Below, one piece after another: positions 12,090-23,999 of a stretch of DNA of 64,000 bases. The stretch is taken from the NCBI GenBank assembly GCA_026419785.1, contig JAODTK010005533.1:162972-226971 (forward strand), written 5' to 3'. The notes below the pieces were generated by a model. It did not search any database. It worked only from the letters and a program-made list of their open reading frames with translations, and had not been told where the DNA came from. The translations under genes and the position numbers were made by a program. Origin of the DNA: Sclerodactyla briareus. Its lineage: Eukaryota; Echinodermata; Holothuroidea; Dendrochirotida; Sclerodactylidae. How positions within the stretch are numbered: position 1 is the stretch's first letter; each line of letters starts with the position of its first letter.

Positions 12090-14290
12090 CGCGAGCACTT
12101 TCTCTTGATACTTTCACTACCACGTCGTGAGGGCAAATATCATTTCACAGAGTATCACTGATATCAATTAATTACCTGTACAAATGGACTCAACGTCTGC
12201 ATAGAGCCTTGAAGTATAATATTATTCAATATATAATTACGATATAGTACTACGTAAAAAATTGTGAACATTGATATTTGGGCAAATGTTAGCATGTTAA
12301 CACGATAACTCGCCCACGATTAAATGCACGAAACTCATACTTGGTACACAGATTCCTCATATTGGATACTGTGACACCCTGTTGGGCTCGCTCCCCCCTC
12401 CCCCCTCCCCTCACTCCCTCAGGCCGAGTTCATCTGAAGTCAAAGAGAATCTTGGTATCATGATCAGTCCACAATACGTTGCGTGATCAGGATCACATTT
12501 GCTGTCAACTTTTCATTATGCTGGAGGTCACCCGTGGAAGTTAGAGAATCACCAAAATTTAGGCTTTGTTTTCGTATAAAACGTACTTTTTAGTGTGATA
12601 AAATGATATGTTTTGCTTTGAAGAACTTTTTTTCACCGATATGATACGAGCGAATTCTACACATTATGTCTCCATCCACTATAACGACCCCATGATATAG
12701 CAACTTGTACCTGGGTTCAGGATCTGAGAGAGGAAATCAATAATGTTGAGATAGTCAGAATATACTCAGAATGGACGATTCCACACAGGGCATTCTTCTC
12801 TCGCTAACTTGCGAAATAGGCAATGTTTGTGAGCTTCCAATGCTCTTTACGCACGAGCGCGTTCCAATTTGAGGTCAGCACTATGATCAAATTGGTGTAC
12901 ATTGTACATTGTGTTATTTTCTGGGAATTCTATATAATCCCGAACACACAGTTGAAGAGTTTCACAGTTGTTTTCACTTTTTTCCGGATTTCACCTATTG
13001 GGTGCCATAGTCGATGTCGTTTCCTGATCAATTACGTGATCTGAGCATTTTACAATTGAAAGACTGTGAGTCCGAATTTAGATGACACGCAGGATTTTAA
13101 CAGGAAGTTTCGTTATCTCTATTACTCCACAATACTCGGCGATAACTACTGACCCATGATTAACATGAGCACAAGCTCCAGAATGGAAGCTTGTCATGTC
13201 CCATTAGAAGCACACCTGAATTTATCACCCACTTCGTGTTTTGTGTTTACATGCTAGCACAGTGAACAACAAACTAGAGGTCTGGAACAAGAGTTTTGTC
13301 GACAATATGGTCCTCTCAGACGATAGGACGGCAAAAAGAGCTCTGATCACATTTCATCAGGTATTCTCTCATATGTTGGGGAAGAAGCAATTCAGCTCAG
13401 ATTCATTCCCTTGGCACAATGCATCGTGGACATATGCCTATTATTTTGCGCATGTGGTAGTTCCGCGAATCAATGTCCCGATAATCGCATATGTTTTGTA
13501 TGCATTCGCGCAGTGCGCTGCTGTAGAATGTTAACGGTAAATAGCTTTAACACACCCCTCGTACCGGGTGTACACATGTAAGATGATCTCTCGTCCATTT
13601 CCTTCGAAACACGTTGGAGTTATGTACTGAAAATACATATGTTTTAGGTTGATTACCTTATTTCGGGGGAAGCGAAAAAATCATCAAATCGCTCTTTCCA
13701 CCTCGTCTGATGAGACCATCACCACGCGGCACATCAGCCGGAGTGAAAGACACCGGTATGTATCCGTATGCTTTTTTTTTTTTATTATTATCATAGGTGC
13801 GAGTTCAGCTGTACTCCCAGTTGACGTCACATTCAAGCACATTGACGTTGTAGCAATTTGATAAGGGGATTGTTTACGGGGATGGTTTCGCAAGGATTTC
13901 TGGTTTAGGTTGTGGGGGTTCACCATTGGGCCTGCCCCTCCAATTCGGAATTTTATTTCCGTAATTGACAAACTCCTGATTTCCTGCAAAATAACCTTGC
14001 GACTTTAGTATCGGAATAGTCGCTCGCTCCCTAGGCTGGCATATTACTGATCGACTATGATGTATTTTCACCGGAGTATTCTTCGTAGGACTGATAACAT
14101 ATTGTTCTATTAAATGATTGTTTTATGTAGCAGATCGTCTACGCTACGCCTAAATACGGTATTATAATAATTGCGCGGGACGGAGCCCAATGCTTCAGGC
14201 GTAAATTTCGGGCAAATATTGACCAACGGATAAAAAGATGTACATTATCCCAAAATGTTGCCCAATTGTGAATGATCGATTTGTTTCAAT
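12090..14290. other. Unassigned DNA
   Basis: No gene or repeat recognised. A pyrimidine-rich stretch lies at about 12390-12420. The open frame at 13241-13534 (97 codons) has no recognisable motif and no splice or start context that would support it. Confidence 0.35.
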
Positions 14291-15269
14291 CAGGTGCCCG
14301 AAAAATGTGGAGATGTTTTGCGTGCTTCGTGAACAATGGTGTTTTGACTGTAATGAAGTTTAGGCGACCTATCGAGATTCTGGCAAACATGGTCCTGCCT
14401 TTACTGCCGAATAGGAAGGTCGTCCTATGCCTATGATCAAGTCTAATTTGAAAATTTAAAAAGGTGCGCCATAGTTAGTGAATGAATAGTTAATTATCAA
14501 CCTATGTTTAGGTTTCATTTAGGTTTACCGAATTTCCTGTTGGGGTATCGATATAAACTCTAGTATAACTAGTTCAGTGCGACTACCTACTCTCTTACGG
14601 CGTTTCGCACAATTGTTGGCATTTCATACAAGCAAACACCGCCACTCTGATTTGATTGAAGATGCAAAGGCTTCATATTTGATTAGAGTAAGCGCGGGAA
14701 CGCTATTGAATATAATCGCAAATATGTTATCGAATGCCTGCTAGGGATATTTGTAGTCACCGACTGAAAGTTTTGGGTGTCTTGGGGCTGCCATCTCTTT
14801 TTACTATATATCGGGCTCTCGCAACCAATACTGATTCGTGTGGGTGAGTACAGTTATGCGAATGTTGCTGTGCCTTACTCAACTTGACATCATCGGGGTT
14901 TCTGCTGCTAATGTCTGACAGATGTGCTGCCTGATCCTGGGATACTATTTAGGTAGTAGGTCGAAGTAATCTAACCAGCACATCTCATGTGATACCGTTG
15001 TGGAATATCATGTATGGTGGTGTTCATACACACGGTTCCTGAATGAATATTCTGTTGTTGTTTTTGTTGTTGTGTTAATTTTGTTAATTTCTTCACCACG
15101 GATGAGTAGGAAATTATACTGGACAGGCGTGGTGTATAATTCACGAGGCAATATAATGTAACAAATACTTACGTCTCAAGTGTAATTCAAATGAACAATG
15201 TGAATACAGTGTAGTAAGTACACTCATCATCGCAATGTGCTGAGTATTGTGACGGCGAATATCAATATT

Positions 15270-15370
15270 ATAATCATTATATTTTATTATTATTATATTA
15301 TTATTATTATTATATTATTATTATTATTATATATATATATATTATTATTATTATAATTATTATTATTACT
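15270..15370 (+). repeat. (TTA)n microsatellite
   Basis: Roughly 100 bp of ATT/TTA units with a short AT core in the middle. Confidence 0.95.
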
Positions 15371-15492
15371 ACCAACTAGTGGTGCCCACATACACAGTAC
15401 TGTTCATGCTCAGGTTGAATTCTCCAACTGCATGCTTGTTGAGGGTTCTTGTAGAGTATTACAACACATCTGTGTGGACCACGCCTGTATTC

Positions 15493-15569
15493 GTATATAT
15501 ATATATATATAATATATATATATATCTATATATATTATATATATATAGATATATATATATATATATATC

Positions 15570-15602
<33 letters not shown>

Positions 15603-15727
15603 TATATATAATATATCTATATATATATATATAGATATATATATATATATATTATATATATATATATATATACTATATATATATATATAGATATATATAT
15701 ATATATATATTAATATATATATATATC
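15493..15727 (+). repeat. (AT)n microsatellite
   Basis: About 235 bp of AT dinucleotides broken by ATAATA and ATCTAT/ATAGAT variants. The Ile-Tyr open frames on both strands are artefacts of this repeat. Confidence 0.97.
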
Positions 15728-15835
15728 TGAACGTAGCTGCATCATGATGACACATCTCTCTCAAGCCCTGCCTCTGGACGAATGCACATACTATTTCTGA
15801 CATTGTCTCCTCAATTGGTCCTTTTTTCACTTCGC

Positions 15836-16570
15836 CTAAAAAACATCCGTACTTGGGCAGTCCAAGACAAGTTAATGTTTAATGATGCAAAGACCGAAAT
15901 CGTTCACATTAGATCCAAGTTTCGTAGACAAAGTATTCCACTTTCCTCAGTAAACATCTGCGGCTCTGCTATCGACATTTCCCCTACTGCTAGAAACCTC
16001 GGGGCCATTATTGATGGGAAATTCCAGCTCGACCAACACATCAAAAATCTCTGTCGTTCCTCTGCCTCCGGAATTTACAAAATCGGCCGTCTTCGCAGGT
16101 ATCTCGACCAATCTTCCACTGAGCGTCTTGTTCACGCCTTTGTCTCATCCCGTCCGGACTTTAACAACTCCCATTTGTATGGGTTACCATCATAGTTACA
16201 CAGTTACAGCCTCTACAGCGTGTCCATAACTCCGCCATACTTGTCACCAGAAGTAGACGCGTGGAACACATCACTCCAATCCTCCGTCGAATACACTGGT
16301 ACCGTTAGGAACGTATTCCTTCTAGGTCCTCCTACTGACATATAAAGCATTCCGTGGACTTGTCCCTACTTACATTTGCAACCCAATCTCTCACCGGTCA
16401 AACTCATCAAGGGTTACATTGCGTTCTTCAACACATCAACGTTCTGATCATGGACCCCGTTTCCATACATCCTGTTACGGAAGTAGGCTTTCTCTGTCGC
16501 CGCCCCCACCCTATGAAACAATCTTCCACTTCACATTCGCTGCTCAATGGACAATGCAGTAGAACTGTTG
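15836..16570 (+). pseudogene. LINE (CR1/L2-like) reverse transcriptase, C-terminal fragment
   Basis: The frame open from 15782 to 16195 shows the thumb/C-terminal part of a CR1/L2-type RT. Landmarks, counting from the ATG at 15782, are [10 protein letters not shown] at residues 30-39, TARNLGAIID at about 69-78, and YLDQSSTERLVHAFVSSR at about 107-124. A stop then interrupts it. The family's downstream blocks continue in shifted frames: LQRVHNSA near 16214, RRVEHITPILRR near 16255, and a YGSR...LW-like block near 16480-16520. The endonuclease and catalytic YADD part are absent. This is a 5'-truncated, frameshifted dead copy with no visible 3' tail. LINE identity is clear; the exact clade is inferred. 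Confidence 0.88.
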
Positions 16571-16925
16571 AAATAATGGAAAGGGTAGATCGAGTTGAAT
16601 ATATTGTTCTCGTCCTCGTGCGCATGCACCGTTCATGCCAGACTTGGCTCACGCCAATACGAAGTATAGACACAACTCGGGCAATATTCGGGCATTTTTG
16701 TTTTTCGTTTTCCAGTCGTGTCTTGCCCTTCATTATTTTATCAGGCAGGACCCAAACAGATTGGTTGACGTGTCGATTGCCCTCTCAAATGGTTCAGTTG
16801 CTACTTATCAGGTTGTTTCGGTTGCAAATTGCGAGGTTGTCAGGGTCCCGAGAGATACCCAAGGACCGTTAGAAGGTCTAGCTACATTGGACATTTTGTC
16901 TCTTGAACAAGTTGTCTAACTTGCA

Positions 16926-17048
16926 CACCTATCCCGGTGTTGTGTAAGAAGTCACACAATATTGCGTATAATCTGCTCAATGTGTGTATTTTGTTACACA
17001 ACCATTACAAAATGTTGTGTAATTCCTCACACAACACTTGGATAGGTG
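16926..17048. mobile_element. Fold-back (MITE-like) element
   Basis: Left arm 16926-16964 begins CACCTATCCCGGTGTTGTG and right arm 17008-17048 reads, on the minus strand, CACCTATCCAAGTGTTGTG and onward. The arms are about 85% complementary over nearly 40 bp around a roughly 45 bp loop. The arms are rich in TTGTGTAA/TTACACAA words. No clear target duplication was seen. Confidence 0.7.
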
Positions 17049-17061
17049 GGCTAGTACACAG

Positions 17062-17084
17062 TGTTGTGTAAGTTTTACACAACA
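17062..17084. other. Perfect 10 bp hairpin beside the fold-back element
   Basis: TGTTGTGTAA at 17062-17071 pairs exactly with TTACACAACA at 17075-17084 across a 3 bp loop. It reuses the word found in the arms of the neighbouring element. Confidence 0.75.
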
Positions 17085-18064
17085 TTTTGAAGAGTATAGC
17101 TTGGGATATCATGCCAATCTCTCGAGCCAATTCCCTCGATATAGCTAATGTTTTTGTTTGGTTGGGGTCGGTGGTGATCCAGCGATCGGCGATCATGACG
17201 GCATTCGTGTGTCATGATGATTACCGGACCAGTACCAGACATGTCCTGAGTTAAGACGATTATTGTTTAGCCCTTCACGAACCTAGATTGACTATAGAAA
17301 AATATGCAGCCCGCCTGACTGAAATAATCGTCTCGTCCAAATCACCAAGTGTGAGTAGTTAGAGCCATATTTAGGAAACGAGCTCCTCCCATTAAAATGA
17401 ATACTGAAAGCACAGTGTGTTGTACAGGGCAGAAATTAGAAAACAGTGTGAAGTACGTTTCTCCACCGAAATAGTTGTTAGCCCTAATTTCAGGCCAATG
17501 TACAGAAAGTACTCACCGTAAAAAATAGAAGAACTTGCCGTTTTCCTTTCCATCTGTGTGGACGCTTCAAGACAAAGGAAGGCAATTCGGGAATGGAACG
17601 TTTCATAAGTGCCGACTGTAGGTAAATTATTGCATGAATACGAGTAACACTAACAGTTTACTGTTACGACGCCAACCCGTAAGAAGTTGCGTAAGCAACA
17701 CTTTCTTCCCAGTAATTATAGGCGCAAACTATTTTGAAGACTTCACGTAAGCGATTGAAAGTGCTCGGGGTTTAGAACACACTATGGATATCACCTCGAC
17801 TAAAAAAAAATCCTCATGACATGGCTGTACATTGATAGCAACATTTGTTGCTCTCGCGTAGTTTGTTATAAAAAAAAATGGGTAGTGCGAGGCTTCACGG
17901 GGGGTACTTTCCCGGAACATGTGAGCAGATTTGGCCAGATGATGATAAGAGAAATCTTGAAACATATTACAAGATCCAGAAACAAATACGATAAAATGTC
18001 ATTTTAATTTTTAAGTAAAAAAATATGGATAGCCGAACCGCCAACCTGCTAAACGGCAATCCTC

Positions 18065-18092
18065 GATGTCGCGTGAGGTAACACGCGACATC
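18065..18092. other. Perfect stem-loop, 11 bp stem, 6 nt loop
   Basis: GATGTCGCGTG at 18065-18075 pairs exactly with CACGCGACATC at 18082-18092 around AGGTAA. The stem is GC-rich in AT-rich surroundings. No T tract or flanking gene suggests a terminator. It does not match the histone mRNA stem-loop. Confidence 0.7.
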
Positions 18093-19146
18093 CATTCACG
18101 GACAAACATTGAATATTCAAAACGGGGCTCTGTTCCTTATCGGTGTTGTGATTGGCTTAATCCAATACTGGAAGCAGAATGGCGGTTATCCCATTGTAGG
18201 CGTTGGGAGCATGTCACAATTCGGCGATGATACAGAATGAAGTGGTGGCGCACTGCCACAAGACTAGCATAGACCGGCCAGACGCATCGATCAAAACCAA
18301 CCTATGTTACAAGTGCGATATTGATAGTCAGAATTCATCTGAACAATTGGCCAGACAGGAACATCAGCATTCAATACCACCATGGCCGTGAATACATTAT
18401 ATGAAGAATGATGCCCACCGTTGTGAATACTTTGCAACAAATTAAGACACCCAAAATGGGTTGAACGTGGTAATGTAAGCACACAGAAAATTGAACTGAA
18501 GTTTGACTTCTAAATTGACTAGAAAAGTACATTGGAGCTACATGTCAGGACTAAACCACCTAAAAAATATTGGAAGAAGTGATAACAAGACGAAAGCTGA
18601 GATCTTGATTGAATAATTGTGTTCTGTCACCACTAAAGGAAATGGAGACATTTCTCCAGCTAGAAATATCATCACACCATCTATAGATATCGTTGAGGTT
18701 TCAGCTGAAGGCGTTGCTAAGCTAATACCGTGGTCTCCATCGAGGCACCCAATGTCTCCTGCTGTCATTCCTGCCCAAATCCTGGGAATGTGTGCCGAGG
18801 AGTAAGATGCTGTTCTGACGATTGCTTCAGGAAGTTTCTAAATACTAGGAAGATTTCGTCTTTTTGGCTTCACGCTAAATTCCTATTTTTTCAGGAAGAA
18901 GGAAGACAGGCAGCGCCCTGTGTCGATTCGTGATGAGAAATCGAACTGTTGAAAGGTCAGTCGATCTATGACAGACGTGTAATCAGTTTTTCCTCATGCT
19001 GGGCAGTCAATGGATTCTCCCTATTCTCTAGACAGGTTACTCTTTTTGCTTGAAAATTAACTTTATATGGGGTCATGTTATCAACAATCGTGGTTGGAAT
19101 AGGCATATCCACCAGGGCGGTGTATCATGAGAGAGAAAATACAGGA

Positions 19147-20270
19147 ACAATAATAGGGAAAAAAAGAAAGAAGCCCCGACTAAATACCTATCACTGTTTT
19201 CTGAAATAAAAGTCTGTTTGAAAATAGTGATATTGGAACAGCCATGTCTGGCAACACTTTCTCATTGCCAATGCCTTCATTTCGATTATTTGGGTATCAG
19301 CGATGCGGCGCCATTTTGCGAAACAATAAATTCCTCGATAATGGATCCAAATGTTTCTGGTCGCTCAATCTTGATGGTGATTCATTGGATTTTGCCAGCA
19401 CCCGCGAGTCAGAAAATTCATCAACACGAAAGACCATCATCATCTAGAAAATCACGACCAGTAAGTTTTGTCGAACAAACATGAATTCCTATCTTCCATA
19501 ACCCTTGGCAAAAATTGGGCATACTCATTAGCAAAATATATAGATTGTTTGGCGGACCACCATATACGTGCTCCAACCCTTAGATAAGTACGCCCTAATT
19601 GTCCCCCAAATAGGTGTTGGGCAATACCAAAATGAAGCGAAACGGACAGACTCGTGCCGGAGAAGAGCGTAGTCCAAAATGGTCGAGAAAGTGAGAATTA
19701 AAGAGGTGTGTACCTTCAGTTTTGGATATGTTGTCGTGAAAGTAGTACAATTTGGGCATAACAATATATTATCTGGAGATATGTCTTTGGACCTTCGTGG
19801 GCCATTCTTTGAAGAAGGAAAGAAAACATTCTTCTGGCTGTTTTTATTTTCGCTCGTTTGCAAGTTAACTCATATACCCCTTCAAAACGTTTTGTCTACC
19901 ACCGGATCCACCACCAAAGCATCCACAAATGCTGCCTGGAAATCCACTGCTGCACCTTACCCCTCCACTACCAACACACTCGCTGCCACTGAAGCCGCCA
20001 GAGAATATACCGCCTCAGGAAACCGTTGGAAAAACTCGCTGTTACCGCCAGTGTGCGCTATACCACCGGGCGATGTCCAACAGTACCTATACTTCCTCGA
20101 TTGCTCACGTTAACCGATGCACTGGGTTAGGGATTGTAATATTACTGGAGTGCATATTGGGTCTTTATTAGAGGACCCGGATAACTGTTTCTGTCAACTG
20201 ATCTTCATGATCGTGTAAAGAAAAAAAAATCGCCCAGTCAATGACAATAATAGGGAAAAAAAGAAAGAAG
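19147..20270 (+). repeat. 27 bp exact direct repeats bracketing about 1.07 kb
   Basis: A purine-rich 27 bp string (ACAATAATAGGG followed by A7 and GAAAGAAG) is identical at 19147-19173 and 20244-20270. It may be a small duplication or the edges of an insertion. No inverted ends were found next to it. Confidence 0.55.
19900..20060 (-). other. Gly/Cys-rich open stretch, possible exon relic
   Basis: On the minus strand, from about 20020 down to 19905, a frame reads GGIFSGGFSG, then CVGSGGVRCSSGFPG and CGCFGGGSGGR. This regular Gly/Ser/Cys pattern resembles glycine-rich segments of some extracellular proteins (for example ALK-family receptors). It is short and no splice sites or continuation were identified. 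It could equally be GC-biased non-coding DNA. Confidence 0.2.
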
Positions 20271-21055
20271 TTATAAATGCCTAACGAGATGGTACCTTTA
20301 CCGACGCAACTTTCAGACTGATGGTTCAGCAGATCTAGTGTTCTGTAAACAAATATTCATAACTCACTCTTTTTTGTATTACTGTGGATGCAACTGCGTT
20401 CAAAGAAGATAAAGCGTGTTCGTACACTCCACTAAAAACTTTGTCCGTCGTTCACGGATTCTACTGACCCAGTCCAGACGTTTTGCATATACTCCACAAA
20501 AATGGGAACAGTATATCTGAGAACAACAGGTCAACCACAACGAAGCAGCACTTGGTTGCCACTTTTCCCCTGTGCGTTGTTCTTCTATTGTCGCGATTTT
20601 CTGTCCGCATTATGATACACTTTATTGACAAGAAGAGCCACCCTGTGAGAGAGAACTCCGTCTGTTCAGGGCGTTAATGCACAAGCACTGGCGAAATATC
20701 TTCCTTAATACGATTCCTGCAAAAAGGTTGCCAAATATTGGATGGAGTTTAACCAAGTTTTAATTATCCCAGTTCAGAGCACCGTCCTTTCTTTCCTAGA
20801 AGAATAATGAACAGTATCTACCCCCCCCCGCACCCAGACGGCTTAGCAACCAGTAATTCACGCCATTCTGCTGGATTTCCGAGCTTTGGGGATCAGTCCA
20901 ACTAGTTTTTGCATTGGAATCACCAGTCAATATATCGCCATTACCTGACGAACCACAGACGAAGGGCATCGCGGATTCGAGGCCGACGTGATTTGATTTT
21001 TAAGGGTTCAGGAAGCTAATTAAGGCACATCAACGGACCACGGCTGCATTCAGCT

Positions 21056-22182
21056 TGGATTAGCACCGGCGATAACTTGCCTCCTTTCTCGACTAGTGAT
21101 ATCGAGACAGTGGTGTAAGCAATCTCAATCTTCTCCCAGGACCGCCATGTGGAAAGTGTCACTGATACCACTATACCATTCTTCCGACCCAAAGCCGGCT
21201 GTGGAGCTTCTGGTGCCAGGCGCCTCCCCACCGAATCACAGAAACTATGAACTCCTGTCTTGGGCACAGTGCAGTGCCTTCGACGCTATAAGCTAAACCA
21301 CCTACTGCCCTAGCTCACCAGGTCCTAGTATTGCGTTTAGACGACTTTGTTCAATGACATCAACTGCTTACTTAATATCCGTTCCATTGGTCTCACTCCA
21401 AGATACATTCCCCCGCTACCCTGAGGATGCTGGATTAGCACCGGCGATAACTTGCCTCCTATTCTCGACTAGTGATATCGAGACAGTGGTGTAAGCAATC
21501 TCAATCTTCTCCCAGGACCGCCATGTGGAAAGTGTCACTGATACCACTATACCATTCTTCCGACCCAAAGCCGGCTGTGAAGCTTCTGTTGCCAGGCGCC
21601 TCTCCACCGAATCACAGAAACTATGAACTCCTGTCCTGGGCACAGTGCAGTGCATTCGACGCTATAAGCTGAACCACCTACTGCCCTAGCACACCAGGTC
21701 CTAGTATTGCGTTTAGACGACTTTGTTCAATGACATCAACTGCTTACTTAATATCCGTTCCATTGGTCTCACTCCAAGATACATTCTCCCGCTACCCTGA
21801 GGATGCTGGATTAGCACCGGCGATAACTTGCCTCCTATTCTCGACTAGTGATATCGAGACAGTGGTGTAAGCAATCTCAATCTTCTCCCAGGACCGCCAT
21901 GTGGAAAGTGTCACTGATACCACTATACCATTCTTCCGACCCAAAGCCGGCTGTGAAGCTTCTCGGCCAGGCGCCTCTTCATCGAATCACAGAAACTATG
22001 AACTCCTGTCCTGGGCACAGTGCAGTGCCTTCGACGCTATAAGCTGAACCACCTACTGCCCTAGCACACCAGGTCCTAGTATTGCGTTTAGACGACTTTG
22101 TTCAATGACATCAACTGCTTACTTAATATCCGTTCCATTGGTCTCACTCCAAGATACATTCTCCCGCTACCTTGAAGATGCT
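21056..22182. repeat. 375 bp tandem repeat, three near-identical units
   Basis: Units begin with TGGATTAGCACCGGCGATAA at 21056, 21431 and 21807 and end near 22182 with a diverged junction. Units differ by a handful of substitutions and short indels (for example TTTCTC/TATTCTC, GTGGAGC/GTGAAGC, TTCTGGTG/TTCTCGG), so the array is recent. Each unit keeps a plus-strand frame of about 66 codons and a minus-strand frame of about 80. These recur only because the DNA is duplicated, and I recognise neither product. Confidence 0.95.
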
Positions 22183-22682
22183 GGGTGGGGTGTCTAACCA
22201 TCCCTACTCGAAGTCCCCATCCACACTAAGTCTCACAAGAGAGTGTCCAAGTTTGTCAGCAGACAATCTGCAATGCACGGATCCTCCATTTGGCTGACAT
22301 CAGACTTTTCGGGATTTTGAAAGTCAGGAGAAGTGTAACACCAGCGGCTTGTGATCAGTTCGAGAAACTAGGTGCTATTAAGGACCCTGCAGTCCACGAG
22401 CATCCCCGACATCTCCCATCTATGTGCGCATAGTCTCTGTCTCTCTGTTTCAGTGTCAATTCCATCATTTTACATTGGGTCTCCGAAACCAACCAAAAAA
22501 CAAACAAAAACAACTATGAAGCCAAACGGTTTTCCTGGAGTCGAGTAACCGAAGGCTGCTAAGCGCCAGATCCGTGAAGGCCAGCAGTGCATCTCACAGA
22601 GAAATGAGAGAAAGATGCAATACCGTTTCCAAGTCAAGCATTTTCCAACAAGTCGTAACTGGCGAACCAGCGTCAAGGGTTG

Positions 22683-22714
22683 CTCCCTAACCCTAACCCT
22701 AACCCTAACCCTAC
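22683..22714 (+). repeat. Interstitial telomeric repeat (CCCTAA)n
   Basis: About five CCCTAA units in a row, the complement of the metazoan TTAGGG telomere repeat. It lies 0.5 kb beyond the 375 bp array. It is too short for a chromosome end and fits an interstitial insertion. Confidence 0.9.
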
Positions 22715-22719
22715 ATCCT

Positions 22720-23220
22720 AACAGTTCAATCTAACACGTACTACTACATAGTAACGCAAAGGAGAAACCATGAGCCATCAACAACTGAGCACTCAAATGG
22801 CAGAAATGACAGAATTGTGCGCAAGTATCCTGCCAATTAGACAACGCTACGGAGAGCTATTGGGCTACTCGAAGATATTCAGTCGGACGCGGTGAGCGTA
22901 GCCGGGTCTTTCGATATCCCCTTGAGATATCCCCATATGCAAATATAATTACACCACATTACGGACCCTGTTTGAACAACTTCGGGCATGTTCGTCAGCG
23001 CTGCCCACCCGCATTCCCCCGTCTGCAGCGTACAGGTTTTCAGTCTCGAAGAGACCAGCTCTCTCTGCGCCGTGACTGATACCAGGGCCCCACTCGGGGT
23101 GGGGAGGAAGCCGATATCAATATTGGAGTCCCGTTCACCTTAAGGCAGAACACTCACACAAGATGCCATGTGTAAGGACATCGTCGCAGTAGAGTTGCAA
23201 TCTACGTACAAACCAGAAAA
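22720..23220. other. Unassigned DNA
   Basis: GATATCCCC occurs twice near 22913-22935, and CCCCACTCGGGGTGGGG near 23087 can form a short hairpin. No gene recognised. Confidence 0.35.
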
Positions 23221-23221
23221 T

Positions 23222-23990
23222 GATAATAATCTAATTAAATTGTTTCCCCTAAAAGCGCAATGGAGGTGAATACCTGTCCATGTCTTTACAAAGTACATTA
23301 AACAAATATACGGTAAAGATACATATCATAAACAACCTTGAGATCATCTGTTTTAGCGGGTTTGGGTGCTGTAAACCGAGAGGCAAGCTGCCAATACGTT
23401 TGTTCCCTTGACACCAGAACTCACAGAAGATGTTGGAAACCTGATCTGAGAGACTTGATGGAGCCTCCGTGTGAACAGTCAGACAAATAGTTGGGTGCAA
23501 GGTTTGTGAGTATCTTGAATGCGATTAGTAGACTTTTAATTCAATACGCTGTTTCATGGGAAGCCAATGGAGGTTGCGGAGAGTGATATGATCGCATATC
23601 TTCTACAGGGTGACGAATGGAGCAGCAGAGTTCTGGAGGCGTTGGAGCTCCTGGCCATCTTTGTTCGGAAGGTTGATGGAATGCTGTTGCAGCTGTCTAG
23701 GCGAGATGTGACGAATGCATGAATGAGACTTTCGGTGTTTCCGTTGATCCAGGTACTTGCGAATGTTACTATTTTTCTCCATTCAAGGTACCACGGCAGA
23801 TGTCATTACCTTGTGGAGTAATGGACATATGGGAGTCTAGGATGTTTCGTAGATCACGAGCGTTATGAGCAGTATCGATCTTAGCGTTTCCAGCCGTAAT
23901 GTGACTGAATGGAGTAACTCTAGCGAATTGAGAGTTGAAGTACAAGAGGTGTTCTTGGTCATTCAAGTCTCAATATATTGGATGCAGCAA
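23222..23990 (-). pseudogene. LINE (CR1/L2-like) reverse transcriptase fragment, minus strand
   Basis: Reading the minus strand from about 23960 downward gives NARDLRNILDSHMSITPQ and NDICR, the conserved block after the RT palm of CR1/L2 elements. Further on, near 23660-23560, come LQRLQNSAAPFVTL, a stop, then CDHITLRNLHWLPMKQRIE, and near 23480 SSLSDQVSNIF. The order matches the family. Several frameshifts and stops, and a gap between the first and second blocks, show a dead, 5'-truncated copy. The sequence near 23222-23255, read on the minus strand, ends GCGCTTTTAGGG then an AT-rich AATTAGATTATTATCATT tail, resembling a LINE 3' end. Confidence 0.82.
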
Positions 23991-23999
23991 TATCAATAT

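Larger units (their letters stand above)
14305..15830 (+). repeat. Divergent dispersed repeat, copy 2, expanded by microsatellites
   Basis: This is the second member of the family at 80-1530, in the same orientation. It has acquired a (TTA)n tract at about 15270-15370 and a long (AT)n tract at 15493-15727 that copy 1 lacks. The match ends near 15815 and LINE sequence begins near 15836. Confidence 0.6.
17090..21050. other. Unassigned DNA, about 4 kb
   Basis: No host gene is recognised. Small features inside are listed separately: a perfect hairpin at 18065-18092, a 27 bp direct repeat at 19147/20244 and a Gly/Cys-rich minus-strand stretch at 19900-20060. Other open frames lack motifs. Confidence 0.35.

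Noticed and set aside
15379-15830. Open frames rich in Ile and Tyr on both strands
   Set aside because: They are translations of the (AT)n microsatellite, not proteins.
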